Shown here: in pieces, positions 24,430-36,439 of the stretch
Layout of the letters: the number at the start of each line of letters is the position of its first letter
Position numbering within the stretch: the first letter of the stretch is position 1
Source: Lithospermum erythrorhizon
Taxonomy: Eukaryota; Streptophyta; Magnoliopsida; Boraginales; Boraginaceae
DNA: 64,000 nucleotides
Reading direction: 5' to 3'
Assembly (NCBI GenBank): GCA_019722365.1
Contig: JADFUC010000985.1
Span: 124,001 to 188,000, forward strand
Notes under the pieces: generated by a model
Database searches by the model: none
What the model saw: only the letters and a program-made list of their open reading frames with translations
What the model was told of the DNA's origin: nothing
Position numbers and translations under genes: made by a program

Positions 24430-25573
24430 TCGACAACACCAATTTACGTGTTCGGTCGCAGTCCGGTCAGGTCAAGTAATATAATGAATAAGAACGAAGA
24501 TCGCCTCAAATTCAATATACTAAATACTAGGTCTTTTTCAATCCTTAATTAACTAATAATTAAATAGTAAATCTTTATCTAGACTACTTAACCAAATTGA
24601 CTAATCAATTAAATTAACTAAACTAACCTAATGCAAAGTAGGATTGTATTTGTTTATTTTGAAATATAGTCGTGGCACATGATTTCATCGGATCGCCGAT
24701 TCAATTTATCTAGTAGTTACTTATTACCATAACAAAGCATTCCTATACAATCATATTACTTCTCGCTAACACCAATTAAATCTCCTAAGAAACCAACTAT
24801 ATCTCCTATGATAGCTTAAAATAGGAGATCTCTTAACAACATACGCTTATTAAATCGCGACAATTTATTAATACCTATATCTCTGCACTGAAACACGCGT
24901 TCTCGATTAACTGTAGTCGACAATCCTATTTCTAGCAATTAATCACTTATATGAACGAATTTAATATTGATATCAAAATATTAAATACTAATTATGCACA
25001 CACCTAATTATGAAACTAGAAATAAATTAACTCCAAGAAAATCAAACTATCCTGATCCAACTACATCATGGTCCAAGCTAATAATAAAATTAGTTCATAA
25101 TGGAAGACATAAACAAATACATGAAATTAATGGCATTCATCCCACAATAAAAAATAACTTTGAATTAAAAAATATTCAAAACCAATTAAAAGTAATCAAC
25201 TCTAACTTCGCCACAGACAATATGTAATCGATTTCTCAATTTCTTTTCTGCCACTTCCAATGGTAAGCGCCAAAAGCTCCAACAAAGTCAATTTAATTTT
25301 CCGGAAATTCAAAGATATCATTTTACTCTAACTTCTCCTCTTTATAGGTTACCATAACCTAATATCATGGGCCGAATCCCCTTATTCTGATCACGACTAC
25401 GTAACTTTAGTGGACCTGCCATATCTTCAATTCAAGGTCCGATCTTCCACTCTTTAACCGATAATCGCTTAAACTCAAATAAACAAACAAGTGCAAATTA
25501 TATCTGACATGTAAAATAACATCACTAATACGAATTAAAATTTCAAAACACCATATAATAAACACTTATCACA
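24430..25573 (-). repeat. 3' LTR of the Athila-like element
   Basis: Co-linear with 33538-34681 over its whole length: TCGACAACACC, ATACTAAATACTAGGTCTTT, AATAGTAAATCTTTATCTAG, AATATAGTCGTGGCACA, GATCGCCGATTCAATTTATC, ATTAATCACTTATATGAAC. On the minus strand it starts TGTGATAAGTGTTT, preceded by the purine-rich AATGGGG polypurine tract at about 25574-25580. The frame at 24994-25227 lies inside it and is not a gene. Confidence 0.9.
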
Positions 25574-26219
25574 CCCCATTATTCTAAGTTCGTTGTCCTC
25601 AAGCAAATGACATTTAAAACGAGACAAATTAAACATCCAAGGATCTCTCAATATTTATATATCATTGAAGTTCTCAGACAACAATCAATCATGAGTAATG
25701 GCTTCCTACTTAAATACGCTGTAATATCATCAATTCATCGTAGATAATTTGCTAGTGAATTTCACTTCTCACATCACTAAACGTATCAAAATAAGTCATC
25801 AAGCATTTAGCTCACTCCTTCTAATCACAATGTTTCACCATATGCTCGGGTTATACATCTATCAATCCATCAACAATGCATGCAACATAAATCAAGGTCT
25901 TTTATAGGGTCAGAATTGAAGCAATTGTCAAGTAGGATAACTATTTGGCTCGACTTTAATACTGGCGAATTAAACTCGAATTAATTATGTTGAAAATAGT
26001 ACGTCTAAACAACCAATCTCTTCAACCCAACATTCTACATCTCATTTAAGTACCATCCTTCACTCGCCATATTACTTATGCATTTGTTTTTCTTAAGTTT
26101 TTTTTTTTCATGTAAGTACACCCATAAACATCGTAAAAGACACTGTCATAATTCGCTTGAGACACAATTTCTTTTCACTTTGAGATCATATTTCTCACTA
26201 TGTACTTCTACACTTTCTT

Positions 26220-26252
<33 letters not shown>

Positions 26253-28350
26253 CAACCTTCCAATGTTTTCTCCTTCCCCCACACTTGATTAATTCAAACT
26301 CTTAACAAGCCACAATTCAACATAGATAATTCAAAATTACACACTCCCAAGGACAACATGGTAGCACAAGGCTTATGTTTTATAAGTCATGTGATAATCA
26401 CAAAAGAAAAGCCACTTAGCTCAAGGTTCACTAGTGGATAATACATCGGGTTAGCCTTTGGTGATAACGTGGATTTTAAACTCTGCAACGCCTCATCATT
26501 TTCATGCATGCATTAAAGTAACAGTGAGAAAGATTCAAACAAGTTACGAAGCACACAAAACACGACAGAGTATCACCCACAAGAAGAAACTCCAAAGATG
26601 TAATTAGGCATGTAACTTCACCAGTAGGGTATATCTACTCAACAAGAGTTATCCACTCAAACTTCAATCAAAACATCATACCGCCTAAGAATGTCCAATT
26701 AAAAACTCAATCAATCGTGCTAAAAAGACCATCGAATTTACAATTCACTATCGATCCAGGATATATCAATTCATCCGTTAAAGTTATCATATACTTAAGG
26801 ACAATCATTACGCACCCCCTACACTTGAACAAGACATTGCCCTCAATGCATAGATACGAAAAAAAAAGTATAAAAGTAAAACTTCCCACAAAGCCGCTGG
26901 GGCGACTCTACATCAATAAGCATGGACGTGGCATCAAAGATCCTCCCTTCGTCCAACCGGCACAAATCTTCCTTAACAAGTCCTCTGAGCATCCACCCCG
27001 CCCTTCGCAGATGAAGCCAGGAACACCTCGACTGGCCTCGGATCCTCGAAACACGCGAGTCGAGGCACAATGAACTTGCTCAAATATAAACGTTAGCACG
27101 GATAAACAAATGCAAAGATGCTTTTACAAATGCACACAACGCATATACTAAATAAGAATAAGTGCAAGATGCTTATATTTTAATTGCGGGGCGCAAGCAG
27201 TAGCCGCTTCTAACCTATCCAACCCATAAAACATTCTATATAGAAAACTTTTTGCTCTAAATTACCGCCATCGAATATCCAGCAGTAAAATAAATTACTA
27301 CGAATAACGAGATCAAAATACTTAAAACAAATCCCCGTATCCGAGATCAAGCCTAAACACAAATCTAAATGATTAAAGAATTAATGAAACAAAACCGAAA
27401 TCAAGTCTAAACACAATGATTAAACGTAAAGCGAAATAAAAAACATAACGGGCAGATAAACCAAGAACAACCTAAACTAAAAAACTAAAAATAAAGTACC
27501 GAAATTTCACCAACATAAAATTTGGTAAAATTAAAAACATAAAACGAAAACGAATACGAACACAACGGAGTTGGCGTGACGCTGAGCGACGCGAGAGAAC
27601 GAGGCTGATCGAGCTGGTGGATGGTGGGCGGTAGCCGCGGATTCATGAAGCCGCGCTACGCGGCTGGAAGCGGAAAGCCGGCGTAACGATTTCAGCTGGT
27701 CGGTGGATGCCGCGGTATGTATTCGCACTGATATGGATGAGCGGTGCCGCATCAAGCTGGGCCGAGTTTGGGGCTGGGACGCGGCGGGCGGATCCTGTTG
27801 GGCGGAGAAGTCGCGCGCATCTTGGGTGCCAGCTGGTGTCGCGCAGCGATCTTGAAGCCGGGGCGGGGTTCGCGGAGCCGCGAGCGCTGTGGTCATGGGA
27901 TTCGCGACGGGCGAGCGGGTAGGGCGAAATGTGGCTTCAAGGCTGGCCGGGCGGGTCGGGTTGTACAGAAGTCTCCTTCCTTTTATTTTTCTACGAGTTT
28001 TTATTTTATTTTATTTTTATTCTATTTTTGTAAATCTGAATCAAAGGTCAAGTAATCGCCTCCGCAACTAATCGAACACATTATTTTCCTGCTGAAACCA
28101 TCACGGTCAAAATTTGACTCTCCGCTGGCATCCAAATCGCCCAAAACGTCACTCAACAATTTCAATCTAAATTTTTATTTTTTTATTATTTTTTACCACA
28201 CACCTAAAACTAAGAAATAAAATAACTAGCAATCTAAAAGATTGGGTTACCCAATAAGCGCCACGCTTAACGCCTTTAGCCCGACGGGCGACCTCGTGAC
28301 TCATTCAATGAGCGCACACAACTACGACTCCACCCAGATTTACTCTTTCT
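25574..28350 (-). other. Athila-like element, region between integrase and 3' LTR
   Basis: No recognisable protein. It includes a poly(T) tract near 26217-26252. It also includes a strikingly GC-rich island at 27580-27970, with long but unconvincing frames on both strands (Arg/Ala/Ser/Pro-rich, as GC-rich DNA gives by chance). In intact relatives an env-like ORF may sit here; none can be supported. Confidence 0.55.
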
Positions 28351-28699
28351 ACACGCCCACCATAATAATTTTTCAAGCGCTCACCATTGACCTTTAAAAG
28401 CGCTCTTTCTCCTCACGGTTATTTAATCGCACTATAGAAAACTTGGGTAATATAAACTGCACCATTTAGATTTTAACTTACCCGAATAAATTCGTAGTAA
28501 TGGAATTAAATAACAAAACTTTGGTTGTCTTAACTTGAAATCCTCATGAGGCTTAGATTCGCTTATCATGATTTCTCAACCTTGGTTCGCCTCCTTGTAA
28601 ATTTTTGCATTTCATAAGCTCCCAAATGAAACTCTTCAAGCCTACCGGGAGATTCATCAATCTCTTTGCACCCATCCTTCGATCAAAATTTAGAGATTT

Positions 28700-29450
28700 C
28701 ACCGCCCAATGCGCTTATGCTCAAGCCCAATCGAGGCGACAAGCTTACTCATAAACAGCATTTACAAGTGAGACATACCAATAAAGTGTCTTAAACGTAG
28801 CCTCTATATGCCCATAACGATCATCTAACTTCTTAGACCAATCCTTACGAGATGCATCGACTGCTTCTCTAAAATGCACTTAAGCTCTCTATTAGATAAT
28901 TCAAATTTCGTCCACTTGTTCGAGGGTGATACGGTATCGCAACTTACGGGCTCCATTTATATAGCAATGTTCTTAGCCTTATTACAAAATGTTTACCTTC
29001 ATCACTAATGATAGCTCGAGGAGTCCTGCAAATCTAGTAAACACATTTTCTTTAAGAAAGATAATGACTACCTTGGCATCATTAGTTTGAAAAAGCAAAT
29101 GGCTTCCACCCACTGACACATAGTCCACATACCGTATCGTACTTATCGAAAAAGACGACGGAAAGTGATTCCATGAAATCGATACCTCAAACGCCAAACA
29201 AGTCAACAGGAAAATATTAGTAGTGGCATCTCATTTTTTGCGGACATATTACCCGTTTCCGACAACGATCACATGACTTCACAAAGTTACTACAACTTTA
29301 AATAACGTAGCCACAAACCCGTATCAGAACACTGCTCGGGTAGGACCGAAATGCCTCCTACTTCTTGGGCATGACAATGTTCTAGGATGCCTAATTTCTA
29401 ATATCTCAGTGGATACACCTCTAATGATATTATCACACGTAACTCAAATG
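28700..29450 (-). pseudogene. integrase of the Athila-like element
   Basis: The minus-strand frame at 28982-29206 follows the Athila integrase core in order: FEVSISWNHFPSSF (for the DxWGIDFMGPFPSS block), YVDYVSVGG, TNDAKVVIIFLKENVFTRF. The conserved ISDGG segment is present only as a damaged LSLVMKV in the same frame. Downstream, 28735-28790 has fragments of the C-terminal part. It is broken by frameshifts and substitutions. Confidence 0.8.
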
Positions 29451-29819
29451 CTATGGATCATCCCAAAAGTATTGTTTCATTATCGATAAAATTTTCTTAT
29501 GTTTGCAGATGTTAACTCAAAGTAAAGACTCCACTAACGATATAGTTAACAAAATCTCGCATACCAAGGTGACCGATTCTCGAGTGACTACCAACAATTG
29601 TTCATCGTATGCCCTTAACGGGTGTTTTCTAGCGATACAATTCTAGATAAACGACCACCACATTTTCGTAACCTGCTTGGCCCTTAATTTCTAGGCTCTA
29701 ATTTGAAGTAAAAGTATCCATCTTATCAACCTAGGCTTAGCATCTTTTGAAAGCGCCATTTTAACGCAAAGATTTATCAAAGTATACAACCACAATGGCA
29801 TCCAATCAAATATGATCTA

Positions 29820-30120
29820 AACTATCCAAAGCAAAAACAACAAAGCAAAGAACTCCTCGCAGTAGTGTAATTACGCTGAGCATCATCAAGGTTTTGCTCC
29901 CCATAGTAAATTACCCGAATACCTTCATGCTTTTGTCCGAGCATCGCACCAACGGCATAATCACTCGTGATCGCACATACTCTCAAATGGGTCATTTCAA
30001 TCAAAGCAACGACCAATCGGAGCGTAAATAAGTTTATGCTTCAATATATTAAAAGTTCACACACACCCATTAGTCATATGGAAAGATGCATCCTTAACAA
30101 GCAAATCACATAAAGCGTTT
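29820..30120 (-). pseudogene. RNase H of the Athila-like element
   Basis: The minus-strand frame 29822-30016 contains SDYAVGAMLGQKHEG, VIYYGEQNLDDAQRNYTT. This is the first RNase H block of Ty3/gypsy elements (usually ASDYAVGAVLGQ..YASRTLDEAQ.NY). Confidence 0.85.
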
Positions 30121-30149
30121 AGATATTTGGAAAATTCTTGATGAAATGA

Positions 30150-30990
30150 TAAAAACCGGCATGACCAAGGAAACTTTACATCTTTGACACATTTCGTGGA
30201 GGTAACTTTCAATTATATCCACCTTGCTTTATCAACTTCTATTCCTCTGTAGGAAATTTTGTGACCAAGCACTATCCCTTCAACCATAAAGCCGACATTC
30301 TTTCCCAGCTTTTAAAACAAGATTAGTCTCCTCACAACGCTTCATAACAAGTTCAAGATTAATTAAACAATCATCAAAAGAGGGTCCAAAAACGTAAAAA
30401 TCATCCATAAAGACTCGATGCATTTCTCTATCAAGTCGTAGAATACGACATCATACAATCAATAAACGTATTTGAGCACAACATAACCTAAACGGCATTC
30501 GCCTAAAAGCGAACGGCCTATATGGCCAAGTAAAGTTGTTTTTCCGATCCTCGAGCCACCACAATTTGGTTAGATCCCGACATCCATCTAAAAAAGCAAG
30601 TAGGAATGGATAATTTCCAGCTAATTTTCTAAAGATTGATCAATAAACGGTAGAGGAAAAATGGTCCTTCCTACATAAAGATTTAACTTTCGAAGTCAAT
30701 ACACATTCTCCAAATTTTACCGCCAGCTCTAGTGGGTATCAATTCATTTTTATCATTTTAACCAAGAATTTTCTTTTGGTACAACTTGTACCGACTCAAC
30801 CATTCAAATAGATAAATTGTTCTGATCCGCAAGCTTCTCGAGAATTTCAATTTCAATACCTCTTTGAGATTAGGATTTAATAGCCTCTCGAGGTCGATAA
30901 GGGATTTGGCACCATCCTCAAGTAGTATTCGATGCATGCATGGAAGTGGCCGGTACTTTAATGTTCAAGTATTGTCCAACTGCCGCTGTG
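30150..30990 (-). pseudogene. reverse transcriptase of the Athila-like element
   Basis: Minus strand, several frames, in the expected order: NDKNELIPTR, WRMCIDF (30680-30770), SNQIVVA (about 30555-30575), then FMDDFYVFGPSFDDCLINLE and LVMKRCEE at 30330-30425. The FMDD box holds the catalytic aspartates. Stops and shifts occur between blocks. Confidence 0.85.
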
Positions 30991-30999
30991 TTTCCAAGT

Positions 31000-33500
31000 A
31001 CCTCGGTAAGTTTTTCTTCCGCACCTCACCAAATGTTAAGAAATAATAACAGAATTCATTAAGGCACAAGAAAAGATATTTAAGGTGCGAAGGCAAAGCC
31101 TTCAACTCAAGTGGTGTGAGGTTTTCAATACGGGCATCAACTTCGATACACCGTGGTCCTGGGCTTCCTCATATCGCTTCTACCTGTATAACGAGTACCG
31201 CATCCATATGCTACCAATGATAATGTCAGATGACAAGTTCTCCTCTTTAGTATTTGTTAGAGATACTCCTCTACTACATCCTCGAGAGTTTAACTCACTT
31301 TGAAAGGCATGTCAGACTAACGTGATCAACCACATCAATCAAAAACAATCATTCTCAAGTTATCATGAACTTTAGTGACTTATGCATGTCAAAACAACTT
31401 GCTCCTCCCCCACTCGTAGAAGATGACATGTCCCTTTATGAACATCAATGGGGTGGTTCTAGCGGTAGCTAGAAAAGTCTACCTAAAGAATAGCGGATTT
31501 CTCGATCTTCACATATCGAGTAATAACGAAATCGCCATAAGCAACTATCTACCTTAACCAAAACATCTTCATGACACCATGGGTACACAATAGACCCTAT
31601 CGGCTAATCGCAAAGAAATGGTTGTACTCTCGACCTCCCTAAACCCAACCTATTTACATACCGACAAAGACATCAAATTGATACTTCCACCTGGGTCACA
31701 CATGCTTTTACCAAATTCAATGCCACTGACTGCATGCGGATTCTAAACTCCTCGATCTTTAACTTTTGCGGTAATTTCTCGTTGATTATCATGGAACACT
31801 CTTCGGGCCATTAAGACCGTTTCATGTTCTCAAATCGCCTTTTCTTGATAAAACATCTTTCATAAACTTCGCATACTGAATCGCCAAGGGCCTCTCAAGT
31901 AAAGGAATGTTAATATGCAACTTTTTAAACATATCAAGAAATTAGCAAATTGAGCATCGCTTTTGAAGCCTTTGAGGTGCGAATGCGCGGACATATTCGT
32001 AAATGCTAGATTTATCAATGGAGACTTCCCGCCGTCGCATAAAAGTTTCTCCGCGGGTCGCTTTCAGAAGGCTCGACCTCAACCTCTAAACTTTTACCAT
32101 TGGCAAGTGATCGCACGCGTATGTTCTCGTGGGTTCTTTTCGTGAGTCGCTGGAAGTGAACCCACATTTCTATATTCAATGCTTCGCCTAACTGCCCAAT
32201 TGCTGCTCTACACTAAGGCCGCATCTCGATCGTCTTTTTTTCCACCACTGAAAGTTAACAACCTCACCCATCTAACCTGACTCTTCAGTTTCTCGAACTG
32301 GATTGATCTTTGAAACTCGGTGGTCTCATCACATTTTCAAGTTGTTACCTGTGAGAAATCAGCGGTTCCTCCAATTATTATCAGAAGTTATCGGAGAATT
32401 AATCTAATTTCATTGCCGATTGAAATTGACGCATCAACTTGCCTCAGGCCTCCAAGACAAGATAGAGTTTCATGATTACCACCACATGTGAGTACACGTT
32501 GAACCATATTCGCGATCCTTGTCCACCATGTCCATCGTTGTGAAGTCAAGCCTAACCTGACCAGGAGCTACCGCTCCAGCCTTGTCTTTCATCAATTCAA
32601 GGACCCCAAACCTACTCTAATGTGAATGCCGAGATTGTGGGCTGGTGTCGATTAGCGATAATTCCTTTAATAAGATATGTTTCCTACCTGGCGCTCTTTC
32701 TATCAAACCCTCCAAATAGAGACATCTAATATACTACATGACGGTGTCAACTCCATTATGGAAGGTTCACCAAATAAAGTGCCTGTGGGAAAGCCACATT
32801 TGGACACTTTCTCGAGTAGACCTTTGGAAACCAAGCTCCTAAGCCCTCACCAACCATCTCATCTTCATTCATTGAAACACACAATGTCATTCAATTTGGG
32901 TGGATTTTGATGTGGAAACATTATCATTAAAACTACACTCACTTTGCTCCCATGTCACATTCGTAGGGATTGAAAGCATTCCACCACCCTTGTCGCCCCA
33001 GATAGAAAGGAAATACCGCCGGTGGATAGAATCACCGAAATTGTACCATTTACTTAGAGTAGCAATGACTCTTATGAAATTTACTAAATGTCAGTCAGGT
33101 CTTCACGACCTAAAGTTATCAATTCAAGTATTATGATTCTTCTACATGTCGGATCAAATATAAAGCCTAAACTCAAAGTTGCTGCATTGACAAGCGGTGG
33201 CCTCGGCATGCGAAATAAATAACCTCAATGTAGTAACGATAAATCCTGAGAAAACTGTGTCATCGCCATCCCCATGAATATCAATCACCCGTCAAGTAAG
33301 ATTGGGTTACATAATAGAAGAACTTTCAGCTTTCTTCTTCGAGTCTCGACTTAGTTTCTAGTCAAGTTTTCAATCTCTGATCAAAGAACAATTCTCCACA
33401 ATTATGAAATAAGTGCACTAAAACAATAATATAATAAAAAGAGCAATCTAGGTGTAAAACAATAATATAATAAACTAGCTAAGCAAGTGAACCAAATTAA
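31000..33500 (-). pseudogene. gag/protease region of the Athila-like element
   Basis: By position this is the gag and protease part. The only family-like match I could read is near 32715-32800 on the minus strand: CPNVAFPQ followed in another frame by QTFHNGVDT, resembling the conserved CP..G(I/L)P...Q.FYNGL of Athila gag. The plus-strand frames at 31085, 32677 and 32900 are antisense shadows. Confidence 0.55.
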
Positions 33501-33518
33501 CTAATATTAGTAGCATCG

Positions 33519-33537
33519 GAATCAAATCCGCGCCAAC
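33519..33537 (-). other. primer-binding site of the Athila-like element
   Basis: The minus strand reads TTGGCGCGGATTTGATTCC just inside the 5' LTR. This is close to the TTGGCGCC..TTGCCGGGGA type complementary to tRNA-Asp. Confidence 0.6.
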
Positions 33538-34681
33538 TCGACAACACCACTTAATGGTTCCGGCCGAGTCCGGTCGTCAGCAATATAATGAATAGTAACG
33601 GTATCGCCTCACAAATTCCAATAATATACTAAATACTAGGTCTTTTTCTTAATCCTACTAACTAATAATTAAATAGTAAATCTTTATCTAGACTACTTAA
33701 CTAAATTGACCAAACAATTAAATTAACTAAACTAACCGAACGCAAAAGTAGCGGGATTTGCATTTAATATTTGAAATATAGTCGTGGCACACGATTTCTA
33801 CTGATCGCCGATTCAATTTATCTAAGAAGCTTACTTATTAGTTCATAACAAAAGCATTCCTTTACACCGATATTATTTCCTTTAACACCAATTAAATCTC
33901 CTAAGAAACTAACTATATCTCTATGATAGCTTAAATATAGATCTTCAACAACATATGCTTATTAAATTGCACACGGTATTTACCTATATCTCTATGGTAA
34001 TTGGGAAACATGCTCGATTATTAATTCGTAGTTTTACAACCCTATTTCTAGCAATTAATCACTTATATGAACTAATTTAATATCAGAGACAAGATATAAA
34101 TACTAATTACGCACAATAATCGAATTATTAAACTAGAAATAAATTAACTCCAAGAAAATCAAATCATCTCGATCCAACTACATCACGGTCCCGACTAATA
34201 ATAAATTAGTTCATAATAAAAAGACATAAATAAATACATGAAATTAATGGCATTCATCCTTAATAACAATAAAAAATAACTTCAATTAAAAATATTCAAA
34301 CCAATTGCGCACTAACTCTAATCATTGGGCGCACACATGTAATTGATTTCTCTCAATTTCTTCTCGCTACCAACGGTACCAAAAGCCCAACAAAGTCGAT
34401 GACTTCTTTTCCTCCGGAAATCAAGATATCCTTTTTTTACTCTAACTTCTCCTTTATGTTACCATAACCTAATAATAATCTCTTTATTCTTGATCATGAT
34501 TTCATGTAACTTCTTAAGTTGGATCGCTTATATTTTCTTACTCCAAGGTCTGATTTACTCTTAACCGATAATTGCCTAAACTCAAATAAAACGAAAACAA
34601 GTGCAAATTATATCGGATTACAAAAAATAACACTACCTAATGTAATTAGGCCTCAAACACATATAATAAACACTTATCGCA
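33538..34681 (-). repeat. 5' LTR of the Athila-like element
   Basis: Partner of 24430-25573, the same length within a few bases (about 1144 bp each), with scattered substitutions and small indels. On the minus strand it begins TGCGATAAGTGTTT at 34681. Confidence 0.9.
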
Positions 34682-34685
34682 TTTA

Positions 34686-35345
34686 CCCCTCGGTCCTCTC
34701 ATAGCCTTTGCTATGCTGTGGGCATGGGACTGGCCGAGAAATTTGTAAGCTTCACAAAATATAAGGATGCTACGGTTGCCGTCAATTACTTCAAATAAGT
34801 TATAGCAATCCTATTAAACACTAACAAGATGATATCGAGGATTTATCCGAAAAACATTATCACACGATAATACGAACTCCGAAGATATCAGACGATAACG
34901 GATTCCAAATTGACGCGCCGCTAAGCACAGATATGTGTAACTTGGGATTGAACACTGCTCTCATTCTGCATGCTACTCCTAGGCAAAATGGACAGCGGAG
35001 GCTCGCGGTTGACCATATTCCAAGGGACCAAGAAGCAACTTTAGACTCGGGGACAATACGGGTACTTAAAAACTCCTGTATGCCGCTGTCTACATAGATC
35101 TACTCACTTCCAATGCCACCTGAGAAACCCTTTCGCCTCGCGGTTTGGAACCGAAGCTATCTTACCCGTAGCTGTGGTTTGCCCAACATATGCAAATTTG
35201 TTTCTATCAAGAAAAGAACGAGGAACGACGTAAGGAACGCCTTTGACTTCACCGACGAAGTTAAGCATCGTTTCGTGATCGAATGCAAAGGTATAAACAC
35301 ACGACACTGCTGGTTAGATCTAGTTAAAATCGACAGCTCGTAGGG
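34686..35345 (+). pseudogene. integrase second part of the Tat-like element
   Basis: Resumes the integrase interrupted at 24429. 34690-34730 reads LGPLIAFAMLWAWDWPR (for the L..PWPFAMWGMD block); 34770-34795 reads ATVAVNYF (AVVAVDYFTKWVEA); 34945 onward reads GIEH and 34970 TPRQNG (YHPQ.NGQ.E). 35115-35290 reads PEKPFRLAVWNRS, GLPNI and a charged tail, the conserved TPF.L..G.EA..P.E segment. Frame shifts separate the blocks. The split is explained by the Athila-like insertion. Confidence 0.85.
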
Positions 35346-35589
35346 GGAATTTGGTCTTAATGGTCTTAAAGCCGCTAAACCAAGAAACAGACAAGCTCAA
35401 CCCTTAAACGGGAAGCGACTTGCTGTGGTTAATATCGAAGGATAGTCCAGTAATGCATTTAATCGAAGAGCCTTTGGGAAGGCACCAAACACACCTGCAT
35501 GGAATATATCCAAGAAGTATTATGTCTGTAGGGGCATCCTTTAGAACTTTTGTAATGAACTCTGATAAAAGAGAACTTTTGTAAGAATG

Positions 35590-36110
35590 CCAAGGGCATC
35601 TCTTGGAATAAAATCTCGAGACCAATTGAAGAATACAAAAGCAACATACTCGAGTGAATAAGATCACTCGAGGTACAAAAAATGAATAAGATCATTTTGT
35701 TTCTCTAAGGAGAAAAACCCGAATGAAGAAGATCATTCGGGATTCGAATTGAATCAGACACCGAAAAGAAAACTCGAGTTTGACCCCTGGGAAACAATCA
35801 CCCTGTGATCAAGTAATCCTCCACGAGTACTAAATTCGGTTTAATAAGATCACTAAGTATAAAAACAATAAGATCATTTTGTTTCCTCGTAGAGAAAAAC
35901 CCGAATGAATAAGATCATTCGGGATTCGAATCGAATCAGATCATTCGAAAAGAAAAACTCTGGAGAATTTGGCCCCTGTGGAAAAACAATCACCCCTGTG
36001 GATCAAGCATCCTCCAAGAGTAATATATCCGAGTGAATAAGATCACTCGAGATATAAAAAATGAATAAGACATTTTGTTTCCCCCAAGGAGAAAAACCGT
36101 AGTAAAACTG
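35590..36110 (+). repeat. tandem repeats in the 3' part of the Tat-like element (about 3 units of 187-192 bp)
   Basis: GAGTGAATAAGATCACTCGA occurs near 35652, as a damaged copy near 35836, and near 36031. Each is followed by ATGAATAAGATCATTTTGTT, AGGAGAAAAACC, GAATGAATAAGATCATTCGG GATTCG, and CCCCTG..AACAATCACCC. Each GATCA..TCG core is partly palindromic. Tandem arrays between pol and the 3' LTR are known in the Tat group. Confidence 0.85.
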
Positions 36111-36439
36111 GTGACAAGAGAGCACGATAAGAGACTAAAATCACGAGGATAAAACCCCGAAAGTGAGAGCTTAACTTGATCGGGGCGTGTGTCCCATCGA
36201 AAGATGTAAACACTCAAAAAGAAAAGGATAATGCAGTGATACGAGAAGAAAAGAATGAGAAAATATAAGAAGAATTACAAAAGTGCGAGACATTACTGGG
36301 ATCAAAAGTGTACACACTCAAATACACTCGCACTAACGACAAAAGCCCGAGAAAACAAAGGCTAAGCAAAAACTAAAACCAAGAGTTACGCTACTAGTGG
36401 CATCCCTGCAGAGTATCTTCAAAGAAATCCATCATCCCG

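Larger units (their letters stand above)
24430..34681 (-). mobile_element. Athila-like Ty3/gypsy element inserted in the Tat integrase
   Basis: Minus-strand element of about 10.25 kb with long LTRs of about 1.14 kb (24430-25573 and 33538-34681). Next to the right-hand LTR the minus strand reads TTGGCGCGGATTTGATTCC, a tRNA-Asp-like PBS typical of Athila/Tat. Pol fragments run gag, RT, RNase H, integrase from high to low coordinates. The RT motif FMDDFYVFG with FDDCL is characteristic of Athila. A 2.8 kb stretch between integrase and the 3' LTR corresponds to the long, often env-bearing region of this group, but no env-like protein is recognisable. No matching 5 bp target duplication was found at 24425-24429 / 34682-34686. 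Confidence 0.85.

Noticed and set aside
27531..28071. Frames of 121 codons (-) and 103 codons (+) as possible env-like or host genes
   Set aside because: They overlap on opposite strands in a GC-rich island, have Arg/Ala/Pro/Ser-rich composition and no family motif.
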